Below, piece by piece: positions 24,703 to 37,112 of a DNA stretch of 64,000 nucleotides. Where the stretch lies: the NCBI RefSeq assembly GCF_019649055.1, contig NW_026570297.1, positions 558,001 to 622,000 of the forward strand, given 5' to 3'. The translations under genes were made by a program, and so were the position numbers. How positions within the stretch are numbered: position 1 is the stretch's first letter; every line of letters starts with the position of its first letter. This DNA is from Paramacrobiotus metropolitanus (Eukaryota; Tardigrada; Eutardigrada; Parachela; Macrobiotidae). The notes beneath the pieces are model-generated. The model did not search any database and had not been told where the DNA came from. It worked only from the letters and a program-made list of their open reading frames with translations.

Positions 24703-26921
24703 CTAACAAGAAGTTTCGGTCATATTCATAACGCTCTTTCTAAGCCGCAATATTTCAGACTTTCCGGAATCAACACGATTGTAGTACTCCCGAGTAATCC
24801 GATGAGCATCCGTCCTGCACCACAATGGGGCAATCAGATGACGAAATCCCTGTAGATCTGTCAGGACCTCGTCTAGCGAGCATCTCTCCGGCATCACGAG
24901 AGCCACATCCGCCAGCACCAACTTCCGACATACTGCGCGCCATGACCAAACAGGCTGGCGCTCTCGTGGCGGGGGTGCAGGTCGCACATCCCGATACTCC
25001 ACGCTCAAGTGGGTCAGAACAATCACCGGCACCGTGACCTTCATCGCGGATAGCATGGCGGCCACCTCCGGCACGATGTTTTCCCAAAAGGTCGTGCAGA
25101 CATATTGGGCAAAGGTTAGGACACGCACGTTGGAGGCAGTACTAAAGGTTTTGTAGAGGGCCCACGCTAATGCGATGCGCGCACGCGTTGGCGCTGCATC
25201 AATTTCGATGCGGACCGAGGAAGAACACGTGACGATGTTGTCCCATCCGCTGCAGACTCGGCGACACCTTGTTCGCCTTTCGGCGCAGAGATATCCAAGT
25301 ATTTCCGTCAGTAGTTCGGGAGGCAAATGCGATAATCCAGTGCTTGAGCAGTCGTTTCCCGAGTCGACGTCCTAATTGAGTGCAAACAATGATCAGTGCA
25401 GCAGAAATAAGAATAAAATTCAATAAGATTACAATAATAATAACAATAAGGTAAGCAACAAGATTTCATAAATTTCTCAGCATGTCGAAACCGAAATAAA
25501 AAAAACATTGAAACCCAGTAACTACCAATACGCTTCAATCCGCTTTGCAAAACTGCGGAACTGCGAATCAGAACCACTTCAGATCTCATAAGCTCGTATA
25601 GTAAAACATTTTTTGGGTGGTTTGCATTGAACGATTGCGAGGTACTTATACTGATGCGGGAGTTGACCTAAAGTTACGCCACGACATACCTCTGTTCGGG
25701 AAACGATTTGGCCAGGGTCTTCATTTTTTAGTTTCTGTGGCTTGTCTTTGTCGTCCTGATCATATTCTCTCACACGTTTCTGCCGTCTCTTTTCATGGTA
25801 GCCGAATAAAAACTCCAACTTCCGTAGCACTTTTAACTGGAGACAACAACAAATTTTCATTATTAATACTACGCACTACGAACAAAAACTTAATGCAAGA
25901 CATTGCAACATGCACTATATGCAGTATATACTGTACATTTATACTGCACTAGTGTAGTTTTAATTCGTAGCAATAGTACGGCTGCTCGCAATCGCTCGCA
26001 ATCGCAGTAGCAACGTAACAAACAATCAGAAAGAAACCAGAAAGGCTTTTCTAATTTTTCACTAACTTTTTCACTTACACAATCTTCTTCGGCTATTTCA
26101 CGTTTAAATTTCGATGACGTTATGTAATGAATAATCAGTTGCCGGTCAGGACCTTCAGGCAGCACTTCAATCCGAACAAACATCGTGTTCGTCAATTTAT
26201 TCCATGTGTCCCGAAATCTCGCTGTGTCCACCAACTGGCATATCCCAGGATAAAACTTCGTTCCAAGTCGGTATTTCCGAAAACGCAGATTTTGTCGGGG
26301 AAATTTATCGTGGAACTGTGACGAGCGTGCGACGCGTAGCGACTTGTCTGTCAGGGAACATTCCGTCGCCACCTGGATTCGATGAGAATCCACGAATGAG
26401 CAACAGGCACGTGCATGCGGGCACAGTACTGAACATGTGCGCAGAATGTTTCAGAAGAGAGATAGCAGCGGCGCAAGTGTTGTACAGGGAATCTCTCAGG
26501 CCCGCCTGCACCTGACTATTGCTTATTCCAAAGTTGCCTCTCCATCGATAACCACTTTCACAAGAGAGTGGGCGTGCATATAGCCCTCTCCCAGACTGTG
26601 ATCGTCGACTTGCACAAGCAACTGGCCTGGATACCAGCACCATGGCTGATCCGGGCTACGTTGATGAAGAACTTGCACAGCTTGTCCGATTGAAGGCTTA
26701 CGGTTACCCCGGTAAAGAGCGTAATGGAATTCCTGTTGGAAGGCCACACAGCTATCGAGGGGCACATGGTCAGCGTGGTGGCCATCGTAATCAAAATCGA
26801 CAATCAGATCTCCGCCGTCCTCCACTAAATCAACGATTACTCCATGACGAACCAGTCCGTTGCAGGCGTTGCTGTCCTTAACGTCCACGACGCCATAACG
26901 CCAGACATCCTTCTTGAACAT
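24703..26921 (-). pseudogene. AF5: Tudor-like/F-box copy interrupted by a 129-bp insertion
   Basis: Exons 26921-26079, 25836-25690, 25371-24703 match AF6 closely (start MFKKDVWRYGVVDV; linker EKRRQKRVREYDQDD; F-box LPPELLTEILGYL...CRRVC). Without the insertion the protein would have 509 aa. The insertion (26397-26525) falls between GEATLE and FVDSHRIQVATE; read through, it gives TAA immediately, truncating the product at about 132 residues, inside the second repeat. No GT-AG pair would remove it cleanly. All other splice sites and the F-box exon are intact, so the damage looks recent. An unusual splice could still rescue it. It stands head-to-head with relic a. Confidence 0.8.
26397..26525. 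mobile_element. 129-bp insertion with terminal inverted repeats
   Basis: The boundary is exact by comparison with AF6, where CACGAA and TTCC are adjacent. The plus-strand end starts TGAGCAACAGGCACGTGCAT and the other end, in reverse complement, starts TAAGCAATAGTCAGGTGCAG; they match at about three quarters of the first 27 positions. No target duplication is evident. It looks like a tiny MITE. Confidence 0.75.
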
Positions 26922-27149
26922 AATGCTATGGTTTCTTTATATGAATCACAGTTTTTCACGATTTTCAAAACGTTGTCACATGGGGGATAGGAGCAGGGTG
27001 TGAAAATAAACAAAAGCATCTCAGACTCAAAATGACCACGAAAAAGTCTGAATTCTGAAAGACAAGACAAGACCAAAAGTCAACAGAAACTGGAAAAGCC
27101 CTGAAAGGTCACCTGAGCCTGTAGTCCACGAGGTAGCAGTTTTCTAATC

Positions 27150-27245
27150 AGTGACTACCGCCTCCATGCGCCGGTCAGAAGTCACAATATCACTTCCGTC
27201 CGTTGGTCACCGGAAATAATAACCTGTTGGTGGTTATCCGGGCCC
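27150..27245. promoter_or_regulatory. Conserved bidirectional intergenic block, copy 2 (AF5/relic a)
   Basis: GTGACTACCGCCTCCATGCG, then GTTGGTCACCGGAAATAAT and TGTTGGTGGTTATC, the same order as in the other two head-to-head spaces. Confidence 0.6.
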
Positions 27246-27597
27246 GCTAAGAGCGATATCTTTATTTGCTTCAAATTGTTTCCAAAATCTGCAAAGCTTA
27301 TGAATCGGATTATGAATTCCCCATTTACAGTGATTTACTTTGCTTTTTTGAAATTATCGAGACAGTGTGAATTTTGGTATGTGTGAAGTGTGTACAATAC
27401 ACTGCAGCCGTATGGTGCGCTTCCGGTCCGTCGCCGTACGGCTTATGTTACGCCGTAGTTCTCATGCCGGGGACATGCCAACTTCGTGTAAATTTAAAAT
27501 TCCGTAGAGCGACGTACTGGGTTCAGACGTTACATGTTGAAATTTCGACTAACTAAAATCTCAAGGGACAGCTGCCGAACTGATTTTTGTCTTAACA

Positions 27598-27990
27598 ATG
27601 TTCAACCACAACATTTAGCGACGACGACGGATTAGTTCGTCATGCGGACTAATTGTTGAGGATCGAGGAAATTAATTGTCGATTTTGACCATCCCAATCA
27701 CCGTACCCCATCAGAAGCTGTGCATCGCTTAGAAAAATTCGAAATTGCTACAGGAAACAGACTAGTATTGTAGTTCATATTCGACTCGATCAAACGAGAT
27801 CGACCGGGACCATCCATGGTATCCTGGAAAGCTTCGTGTCGCAGTCGCTGACAGCGCATTGGTCTGAGTGCTCGTTCTCATGCTTCGGGAGTTATAAATT
27901 TCTACGATGGGGAGAGAGTAAAAACAGTTCGTCAAGTGCGACGAAATTCAAGCTCCTCGTGAATGGATTCACAACCGGCACGCGAAGGGC
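27598..27990 (+). pseudogene. Relic a: decayed exon 1 of an AF4/AF7-type gene
   Basis: Starts ATGTTCAACCACAACATTTAGCG, where AF7 has TTTGGCG: the conserved Trp codon is a stop. Further on, GACGACGGATTAGTTCGTCAT, GGTATCCTGGAAAGCTTC and GTGCGACGAAATTCAAGCT still match AF7, but with deletions and frameshifts. The match fades after about 27990; no exon 2 or F-box exon follows. Confidence 0.88.
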
Positions 27991-30887
27991 CCTCAACGAA
28001 AACAATAGTTACACCGCTATACAACTCGTACCGAAAGATGACTATTGACTAACGTAAAGCCGTTTAACTACGTATACCAATAAAAATATCGTACAAGTAT
28101 AACTATAAAAGGTTGTATATTGTATAAGTAATTAAGTATGTACAAGATGTGGATTAGGACCGTTAACCGGGTATGATATAAATAACAACTTTTGGGGCTT
28201 GTGCATGCTGAGGCTGAGTTGTCCTGTAGACAAAAATACATACTTATCACAAAATATTTGAGAGACCTTTTGACAGTAAAATCTGCCAGATTCCGCTCGG
28301 CCCGATATTGTGCTGACTTAGGAACCGGAGGATGGGTTACGGAGCTGCAAAATTATCCTACTAAAAAATTTTACCAGAATTTGATCTTTGCATTGCTTTA
28401 ACCCGTTCCACACCATGCGTGTTAGACCGACATGGTGGAGGACTTCTTCTCTCTAATCCGTAATTATGGTCGTAGAAGGTTTTTAATTGTTTTGTTTCAA
28501 AGAACAGATGTTAGACAACAGTCCACAATCTATAAGACTTAGATCCACCATGCCCGTAAGGTCCAGGGAGTGACCAAACATGGTCAAAACTGACCAAACG
28601 GAGTACTCTGAGGTCCTGCTTAACTGTACAGCCACCTCCCCATCAGATAAATTCAAAAAAAAACTTAAAAGAAGTACTTGATTAGCTCTATACAAAAACG
28701 AAACAAAGTTCCGAAAATAAACGCCCACTGGCCAATACTGGTCACTTGAAGATGCCATGTCGGTTATGACACGGTTGGGCATGACACTATTTTATTAATA
28801 AGCTTCGAAAATTCGTATCAATTGATAGAAACATCAAACACGATACAATATGCAATCAAAAGAAAGCTCAGAAAAAGCTGTATTAACTGACGTGTGCATA
28901 GTGGTCAGCAAAGTGACCACTGGTCAGCAGTGACCGGAAATCCTACAAATGTAAGTTTTGACTAAACGCAATTAAAATTAAAGTGAATAGATGCAAACAA
29001 GTTGTGTAGTGACTGCTGTGGGCAGCTCTAACATAGCTTTGACCCGTACACAATCAGTATTCAATGAATCGGCTTGTGTGTGTGGAATGCTATTATTGCC
29101 ATATACTGTAACCTAGCTACTCCATTGTTCCAAAGAAAATCTGTATATTTTCTGCAAATTATATCTAAGTGTTAAACTGTATTAATGAGTGTGAAATCTT
29201 GTAAAAGTTATTAATCTCGCGCCAATATTTCGCTAATTGAGCTCCTACCCTTGCATCGAAAACACCACTTGCACCATCCGGTCATGAGCGCTCGTAACCT
29301 TTAAAAATCAATCTGTGCAAAGGGTCAGCATAACGGAAGAGAGCATCTGGGAGTAAAGGCAACGTCCGTTTAAGGAATTAAGCAAGCATTATTCAGCAGC
29401 GGTGCCGACATAGATTGTGCAAAATATAGTTAATCACTCCCACACATTCTGGACAATTCATGGTGCTTACTTGTTTGAAGGGAGCGTCACCTACCATAAC
29501 GATTTGTTGTTCTCTATAAACGGAAGTATTTCTATGAGTAGGCTTTTTTGGCAGAGCGTTACTGACCCTAACTCCGCGATACCTTCATATTTCTCAACAA
29601 CGGGTAAGGTAGTGGTCACTGATACAACACTTTGAGAATATAATTATGTCAGGCGTGAGCCATACTTCCTGCTTGTTATCTCTGCTATCCCATTCGGCTG
29701 CACAACCGGAAGTGGTATTAAATCCACTGTATAGACGTTACCAGGGCTGTGGCCCGCAATAAGGCCAGTGACCAGCTGTCCAAACCGCAGAGCAGAAGTG
29801 ACCAACTGTTGTGAAATATCGAAGTAGCACTTATGCACTGGCACATGCTAGTGTTTACCTTTTTTAAAATTTCCTTGACCACTGGTCATCTTGATGACAA
29901 TCGCAATATACCTTTATTAAAGTACTCGTTGAGATCTACCGTTAGAGCTATTGGCATAATCTGTGTGATTTTTCTATCGCCTGTTATAAACGACGATGTA
30001 TAACATGTCGGTGCAACATGGTTACGATGCGTGTTAGGCCGACATGGTCATCTCCTGCTTGACCTATGGTCGCCAAAATTTAAAAAAATTATTTTTACCT
30101 TAATTGAATTTTTCTGTCTCAGACTGCCAATTTTCAAAACTGTAGTCCCATCCCTTCTGGTACCCGGCTTTCCTGGGTTAACCGAAATTGTAGGTCCCCT
30201 GTATTTTAGTAGTCTGCCTTTCTGGTCGCAGACTGCGGGCTGGCTGCCCGTGCCACATTTTTCGGTCGCAAGCATCGGCACAAAAGCTGTAGGTAGCAGA
30301 CGGGTTTCTGTGGAATTTACTCGGGATTCGGGAAGACCATGCGGCACATACTAATTAGTAATTACTTCTACCTGTGGCTGTGTTCAGTAACTTTGTATTG
30401 CTTGTGTATTAAATTTCATTTTCCGCGCACCAAATTTTGAATTAATCTATCAGTTATTATTAACTACCATTTATTTACTGCAACAACTTTCCGTTACTTT
30501 CGGCAGCCTTTAAGTGCTTATCATACTACTTAATCATTTGCATTCGTCACCACTTACTCGCGCTCGAAATCTCTTTCTTCCGATTTATTAGATCACAAAG
30601 TAGAAAAAACGATTAGCATTATACTTCACAATTTAATTATACTCCGAAAGCCCGAAACCAATAACAGAAACAAATTCAAACAATTGACCGTACATCGCGA
30701 TTGAGCACTAGAACCCATATGTCTGCTGTGAAAATTATTAAGTATTGTTATTATTTTGACAACCCCGTATAAAGGGGAAAAACTTGGAAGACTCTCTTAG
30801 CGCAACGCTGCTGTGAAAAGACGAAGCCACCTAAAAGACTTGACCGGTGTAAGCAAAAACACGTTGAGAAACGAATTCTTCGATGGT
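27991..30887. other. Gene-free stretch with repeated TE-like sequence
   Basis: The word GCGTGTTAGACCGACATGG near 28415 returns as GCGTGTTAGGCCGACATGG near 30028 in the same direction, and an inverted, weaker copy (CCATGTCGGTTATGACACGG) lies near 28755. TGGTCA/TGACCA words are frequent between. I take it as one or more degenerate transposons. About 30540-30760 resembles the 3' flank of AF5. No gene is supported. Confidence 0.5.
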
Positions 30888-33212
30888 CTAACCACGAGTC
30901 TCGGTCATATTCTTGACGCTTCTTCTTAGCCGCAATATTTCAGATTTACCGACTTCAGCGTGATCATAGTACTCCCTCGTAATCCAGTCAGAACCCGTCT
31001 TTAACCATAATCCACCCTTCAGATGACGAAATCCCCGTAGGTCTGTTAGTACCTCTTCTCTCGAGCACTTCTCCGGCATGACGAGGTCCACATCCGCCAG
31101 GACCAACTTCCGACACACTGCGCGCCATGACCAAACAGGCTGCCGCTCTCGTGGCGGGGGTTCAGGCCGCACATCCCGATACTCCGCGCTCATGTGTGTC
31201 AGAACAATCACCGGCACCGTGACCTGCATGGCGTTCAGAATGGCGGCCACCTCGGGCACGATGTTTTCATAACGGATCCAACGCGCACAATGGGAAACTG
31301 TTAGCACACGCACGTTGGTGGCAGTGCTGAAGGTCTTGTAGAGCGCCCAGGCGAGTGCAATTCGCATACCCGGCGACGCTCCATCAAATTCGATGCGGAC
31401 AGAGGGAGAACACGTGATGATGGAGTCCCAGCCATGGCAGACGCGGCGACACCTTGTACGTCTTTCCGCGCAGAGATATCCAAGTATTTCCGTCAGGAGT
31501 TCAGGGGGCAGATGCGATAATGCAGTAGTGCTCAAGCAGTCATTTTCGCTATCCTAAATCGAGAAACACTGCAAACATTGATCAGTGCGGCTGAAATAAA
31601 ATGTCAAAAGAAATTTCTCAGCAAGAGAAATTAAAATATTGCAACTTTCAAATATTGGGTAAACGTGTGCAATTTTCTATGATATTTATAATAAGCTGTA
31701 GAGCGGATGATTAAATTAAACAAAAATAATCTTTACCAGTAGCCCTGATTGCAAAACCGTCGAATTGCACATTAGATCTAATCATTTCCACTCTACAATA
31801 GTGCAGACAGGCAGAGCAGCACTGTATTGTACAGTTTATAATAAATATAGATATAAAAAAATACAACTGAAAAAAATGAACAGTACGTTAGTAACAGTAC
31901 AGTACTGTTACTACTGTACTGTAAGTACTGTACGTTTTTCAACGTACGAATGTACGTTTTTTTCAGTGTATCTGAACAAGAGCGGCACCTAGGAATTTCG
32001 TATAACACAGTAATACCTGAACAACAGTAATACCTGCATATGAATATAACAATTATTATATCTGAACATTAAAAATAAATGTATTCATAGGAGTTCCTCG
32101 AATTTTAAGCCGCGGCGCACCTTTGTTTGGGAAAAGATTTCGCTTGGGTTGTTATTTTTCGTTTTCTGTTGCTTTTCTCCGCTGTCTTCCTGATCATATT
32201 CTCTCACACGTTTCTGCCGTCTTTTTTGATGGTAACCGAATAAAAAGTCCATCTTCCGCAGCACTTTCAACTGGCGACAACAACAAAGTTTCATTATAAA
32301 TATTACGTACTACGAACCCGAAACTTCGCAACAACACGCATTGCACAAACTTATATAGATATGCTTTAATTAATTTTATATTCTATATTTCGTATCAAAC
32401 TATCAACAGCATGGTACAGTCATGGCAAAGCCGCTCGGCGTGCTCGCAATCGCTTGAACGAAAACAATAAGGTAAACAACAAGTTTTACTAATTTTTCAC
32501 TAACTTTGTCACTTACACAATCTTCTTCGGCAATCTCACGTTTATATTTCGAAGACGTTATGTAATGAGTAATTAGCTGCACGTCAGGCAGCACTTCAAT
32601 CCGAACAAACATCGTGTTCGTCAGTTTACTCCATGTGTCCCGAAATCCTGGTGTCTCCGCCAATTGGCATATCCCAGGATAAAACTTCGTCTCAAGTCGA
32701 TATTTCCGAAAATGGAGATTCTGCCGGGGAAATTTATCGTGGAAGCGCGACGAGCGTGCGACGCGTAGTGCCTTGTCTGTCAGGGAACATTCCGTCGCCA
32801 CCTGGATTCTATGAGTATCCACGAATTCCACACTTGGTTCTCCATCGATAACCACTTTCACAAGAGAGTGGGCGTGCATGTAGCCCTCTCCCAGACTGTG
32901 ATCATCGACTTGCACAAGCAACCGGCCAGGATACCAGCACCATGGCTGATCTGAGCTGCGCTGATGGAGGACTTGCACAGCTTGTCCGATGGCTGGCTTA
33001 CGACTGCCAAAGTGCATTCCGTATGGGAACTCCTGTTGAAAGGCCACACAGCTGGTAAGGGGAACACGCTCATCGTGATGGCCATCGTAGCCAAAATCCA
33101 CAATGAGATCGCCCCCGTCCTCCACCAAATCTACGATTACTCCGTGACGAACCAGTCCGTTCCCGTCCCTTACGTCCACGACACCATAACGCCAGATATG
33201 CTTCCTAAACAT
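30888..33212 (-). CDS. AF6: Tudor-like/F-box fusion protein
   Basis: Exons 33212-32517, 32270-32121, 31553-30888 (503 aa), donors GTAAGT and GTGCGC, acceptors GTCGCCAG and GATTTAG, phase 0. Exon 1 starts MFRKHIWRYGVVDV and is the intact close relative of AF5; PDQ in the second repeat is here SDQPWCWYPG. The linker has HQKRRQKRVREYDQEDSGEK. The F-box is LPPELLTEILGYL...TRCRRVCHGWD. The C-terminal region includes VRVLTV, VPVIVLTHMSAEYRDV and PVWSWRAVCRKLVLADV, shared with AF3 and AF5. Head-to-head with AF7, starts about 690 bases apart. Confidence 0.88.
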
Positions 33213-33451
33213 ATTGCTGACGGATCTTTCTGCTCTACTACCAAATTGCTCTCACATCTGAAAACAAGAAATTATGTTTCTTCACGATTGTCAGAATGCT
33301 GAAACATGTCAGCAGGGGTGTGAAATTATAAACAGAAACAAAATAAGCGTGAGAAAGTCTGAATAAATCTGAAGTCTGAAGTCAAACGCCAAAAATCGGA
33401 AAGGCCCTGAAAGGCGGCTGTGTGTGCAACCCCAGAGGTGGCAGTTTTTCA

Positions 33452-33580
33452 ATCACTGACTACCGCCTCCATGCGCTGGTCTGGAATCGTAACGTCACTG
33501 GAAAACACTGGTCGACCGTTGGTCACTGGAAATACAACGTTGCTGCCAGCCGGTTGGTGGTTACCTTGACCCGCTTAAAG
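33452..33580. promoter_or_regulatory. Conserved bidirectional intergenic block, copy 3 (AF6/AF7)
   Basis: CTGACTACCGCCTCCATGCG, then CGTTGGTCACTGGAAATAC and AGCCGGTTGGTGGTTACC, matching the blocks at 21145 and 27150. Confidence 0.6.
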
Positions 33581-33899
33581 AGTCATTCTTTTAATTTCTT
33601 TGCTTACCAATCTGCATTTTTTCCACTTTCAAGTTTGCCAAAGAAATACTGTACTGTACCATTTTTGATTGTGCATCCATTCTTAAAATGTTTTTTGGAA
33701 GGAGTCGCATTTTGCATACTTCAGAAGTATGAATAATTGCATTATTTGCATGTAAACGAACGAGCATGTATTGTACTGGGTCCTCGTGTTACAATAAAAT
33801 TTTGGAACCTTGACTTACCGAGCAACTGCACGCAACAGCTTCCAAACCAAACCGATCTTTGCCTTAGTGATAAATGATAATGGTATAATTGTAATTACA

Positions 33900-36034
33900 A
33901 TGTTCAAACACAACATTTGGCGTCATGGTGTCGTGGATGTGAAGGACGACGACGGATTAGTTCGTCACGGAATGATTATTGATATGGTGGAAGATGGAGG
34001 GGATCTCACTGTCGATTTCGACTATCCCGATCACCACGCTGACCGTGTTCCCATCAGCAGCTGTGTAGCGCTAAGAAAAAGTCGAAATTTTTACTGTAAA
34101 CAGACTGATATTGTGATCCTTATCCAATTGAATCGAGACCAGCCGTGGTACTGGTATCCTGGAAAGCTTCTTGTCCCAGTCACTGATTTTGATGGTTTGG
34201 GTCATTTTCGTCATGCTTTGGTAGAAATTACCATTAATGGGAAGACAGTACAAGAATTCATCAAATGCGATGAAATACAAGCAGCTCGTGAGTGGGTCCC
34301 TCTTACGATGAAATCACAGGTCACAGGTCGGTCGAAACGATTTTGTGACAAATTTCCTAAACGAAATCTGTATTTGCGTAAATACCGGACGACACTCGCT
34401 TATCAGCCAGCTTCAGCGGAAGAGATCAAGCAACCAGAATTTGGGGATCTATGGAATCGTACGACCGAATCTATTTTAGTTCATGCTGATGTGATGGATG
34501 GTGCACTGAGTGTTGTCTATATTTCGTGGGAGGAACCGCTGGACGCGACAAAACATGTACAACGCAGTAACGCATGGCGTACTGCCAAAATGCATTTTTG
34601 CTATTTGCTGTTAAGAGAAGATAGTGCTATAGATCCAGACGATTTATTGTTAAGAGAAGATAGTGCTATAGATCCAGACATCCAGTTAAATTTAAATCTT
34701 CCCACGCTCGTCATGAGTGATCTTGACAAGTGACTTTCCACAGAGGAACGAACAATCCCTCTATGAGCTTTCATTTGCGTCCGTAAGCTTAACCAATCAG
34801 AAATTGGGAAGCTTCCGGTGAGCAAAAAAGTCCCCACCTGCCAGGGGCTCGAGAATTCTGAGCACTTTATTCCATACACTGCCGGTGCGGATATGTTTAA
34901 TAAGAAAAACTTGGCCTTTCGTTCTACTAATTAAGGAAGTTGCGAAAGGGCATTCTATGTACTTTGAATTGGCTACAGTGTTCAAATCGATAATCTATCG
35001 CTTCGAGACCCGCTTTTTGAGGCTCCGTTGATGTCAGAGATATTTATTTCATCTTGTGCTTTTAGAGGAAAAAACTTGCCCGAATGGAACAGGAACTACG
35101 GAATTATCACAAGAAAGGTCAAGGGAAACGCAAGAGGGAGATTGACGACTGGAGCTCAAAGCGTACAGGAAGTGTACACGACGTTGAAATTGTAAAGCAT
35201 GATACCAGAGCCAAATTAAATAAAACGCACGCAAAATGCGATGCGGCAGAAGGACAGCAAACCTTTTCTCTTATGCCACCGAGGAATATTATCACCCAGA
35301 ATATCTCCCTGCAGCCGGTTAGACTACGCTTCCGCATGCACATCCCCCGTTTTTTCCCTTTGCATAAGGCACGTTATTGTTTTCTTCTGCAGACCGTGGA
35401 TGCGGGCTGCTTGGGGACTGATATCCCTTGGTCTTATTTGCCGCTGGAACTCGTATTCGAAACATTGTCCTACTTTTCCATTGACAAACAGATGCTATTG
35501 CGTCGGGTGTGCCGTAGCTGGACCACTGTATCTTCCGTTGTTTTTACACACTTCTACGTCGAAGTTGATCCTGCCACGCGCTGTCCGCAGTCCAGGCTAG
35601 CCATGGCACTGCATAAGACCGTGCGGTCAAGCACGAAAGTGCTGCTCATCACCGCCCCTGCACAACTCCGGCAGACGGGAAAATGTTCCTTGAACGTAAT
35701 ATACACTGTAGCGGAAATGCTGGCGGGCATGCAGATCCGTGTGCCGGTTATCATCCTGTCGCATGTAGGCGCCTATTACTCGGGTCTGTTGATGACTGTC
35801 GAGTCGGACAGGCACAATCTGCTGCCTTGGCGCGCTGTCTGTCAGCAACTGATGCTGCGTGAAGTGGAGGTGAAATTATCGTCGTGGGAGATGTCGAAAA
35901 AACTGGACATGCTGGGTAAACTACAAGCTTTCCACAAAATGACGGAAATTAGCTGGTCTCCGCCATATTGCGATGTTTTACGCGTGGTCAAAAGTTCCAT
36001 GTTTACAACTCCACCCCATTGCACTTACAGTTAA
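33900..36034 (+). CDS. AF7: Tudor-like/F-box fusion protein
   Basis: Exons 33900-34556, 35066-35317, 35393-36034 (516 aa). The first donor (CAT before GTACAA) is weak; read on, the frame stays open to 34733 and would give a short isoform without the F-box, including an exact in-frame 39-bp duplication. The second intron (35318-35392, GTTAGA...CTGCAG) is also open in frame, so its retention would still give protein. Exon 1 starts MFKHNIWRHGVVDV. The linker (84 aa) has GKRKREIDDW. F-box: LPLELVFETLSYFSIDKQ...LRRVCRSW. Same subfamily as AF4 and AF11. I prefer the annotated ATG to one 30 codons upstream because paralogues begin here. Confidence 0.85.
34610..34687 (+). repeat. In-frame 39-bp tandem duplication after AF7 exon 1
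   Basis: Two adjacent 39-base copies (period from 34610 to 34649) encode LLREDSAIDPDDL-like repeats if the first intron is not removed. Confidence 0.9.
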
Positions 36035-36972
36035 ATATTATAAATGCCGGGAAATACGTTTCTCTTATCGTTAGTACGGCAGTATATAAGAGTATGATGA
36101 ACCGATAGCATTCTTCTGTTTTGTTTAAATTGCATATTTTTGTATGGAAGCTGGATAATTGCAGGGGAACATCGGAGCGTGATTGTAGACTGGAAGTATT
36201 CTAGGGAACTAAGCAGGAAGCTCTTCTGTCTTTTGATGTTTATTCAAACCAAACACATACGGGAAATTGTACTAGTACTTAGCAGTTCCAGTAACTTATG
36301 CGACCCCAACCTGATATTTAATGTCCTTGAAGTTTAAATGAAGATAACTCGGATGTGCGCGTTTATCTTTGCTGTCGCAAGTTTTAGCACTTTACTCGAA
36401 TATTGTACGTGTAGACTGTACAGTGTACAGATGCAGTCTGTACTCGTAATCATAATTCGTATCCAGCTTTTGATCAGGTTAAAAATGTGGCTATTATTTC
36501 ATCACTGTGTGCTGTGTAGTGTGTACGAGTACATATTTCTTCGTTGTTGGACCATGCGCGAGTTACATATGCCCCTTCACTAATTCCGTCTGTGCTCACT
36601 CAGTAACTCTAATTTATAAGGGTCTTAATAATATTGCTTGCTGTTTGGATAAGTATTTCCATGCACCACTTTTTAAATTCAGTTATCTACAAAACCTGAA
36701 GTAATCATCATCGATAAGTCGCTAGCTTCGTTCATGCATGACATACCCATGGCCACTGGCCATCGCCCATATAAACGCAGTCAGCACCCATGTTTACTCG
36801 TGCACGCAGGATCGAGAAACTGCATGGATGGGTAATGTAGTAAGTACTGCAGGACAACCCCAACAACGCTTTTCATTATGGTGTCTTGTGCACCCTCAAG
36901 TCCCGATCCACCATAAAATAGTATAACTACTGTCGGCTCCCTGATGCGCGTTGATGCGCTTCCGGTTCAGTG

Positions 36973-37005
36973 ACTTCCGGTTGTGCCACACCCGCATCGA
37001 GGTGG
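36973..37005 (+). promoter_or_regulatory. ETS-like upstream element of AF8
   Basis: ACTTCCGGTTGTGCCACACC followed by CGCATCGAGGTGG, about 140 bases before the ATG. Shared with AF9, AF10, AF12 and AF13. Confidence 0.6.
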
Positions 37006-37112
37006 CGGTGTGGTAAATTCTATATGTTTTATATGTTTTACCCATGGTGGTGATACCTCCATAAATAAAATTTAACGACAACTACCAACGGAGTTCCATA
37101 AAGTCCCCAAAC

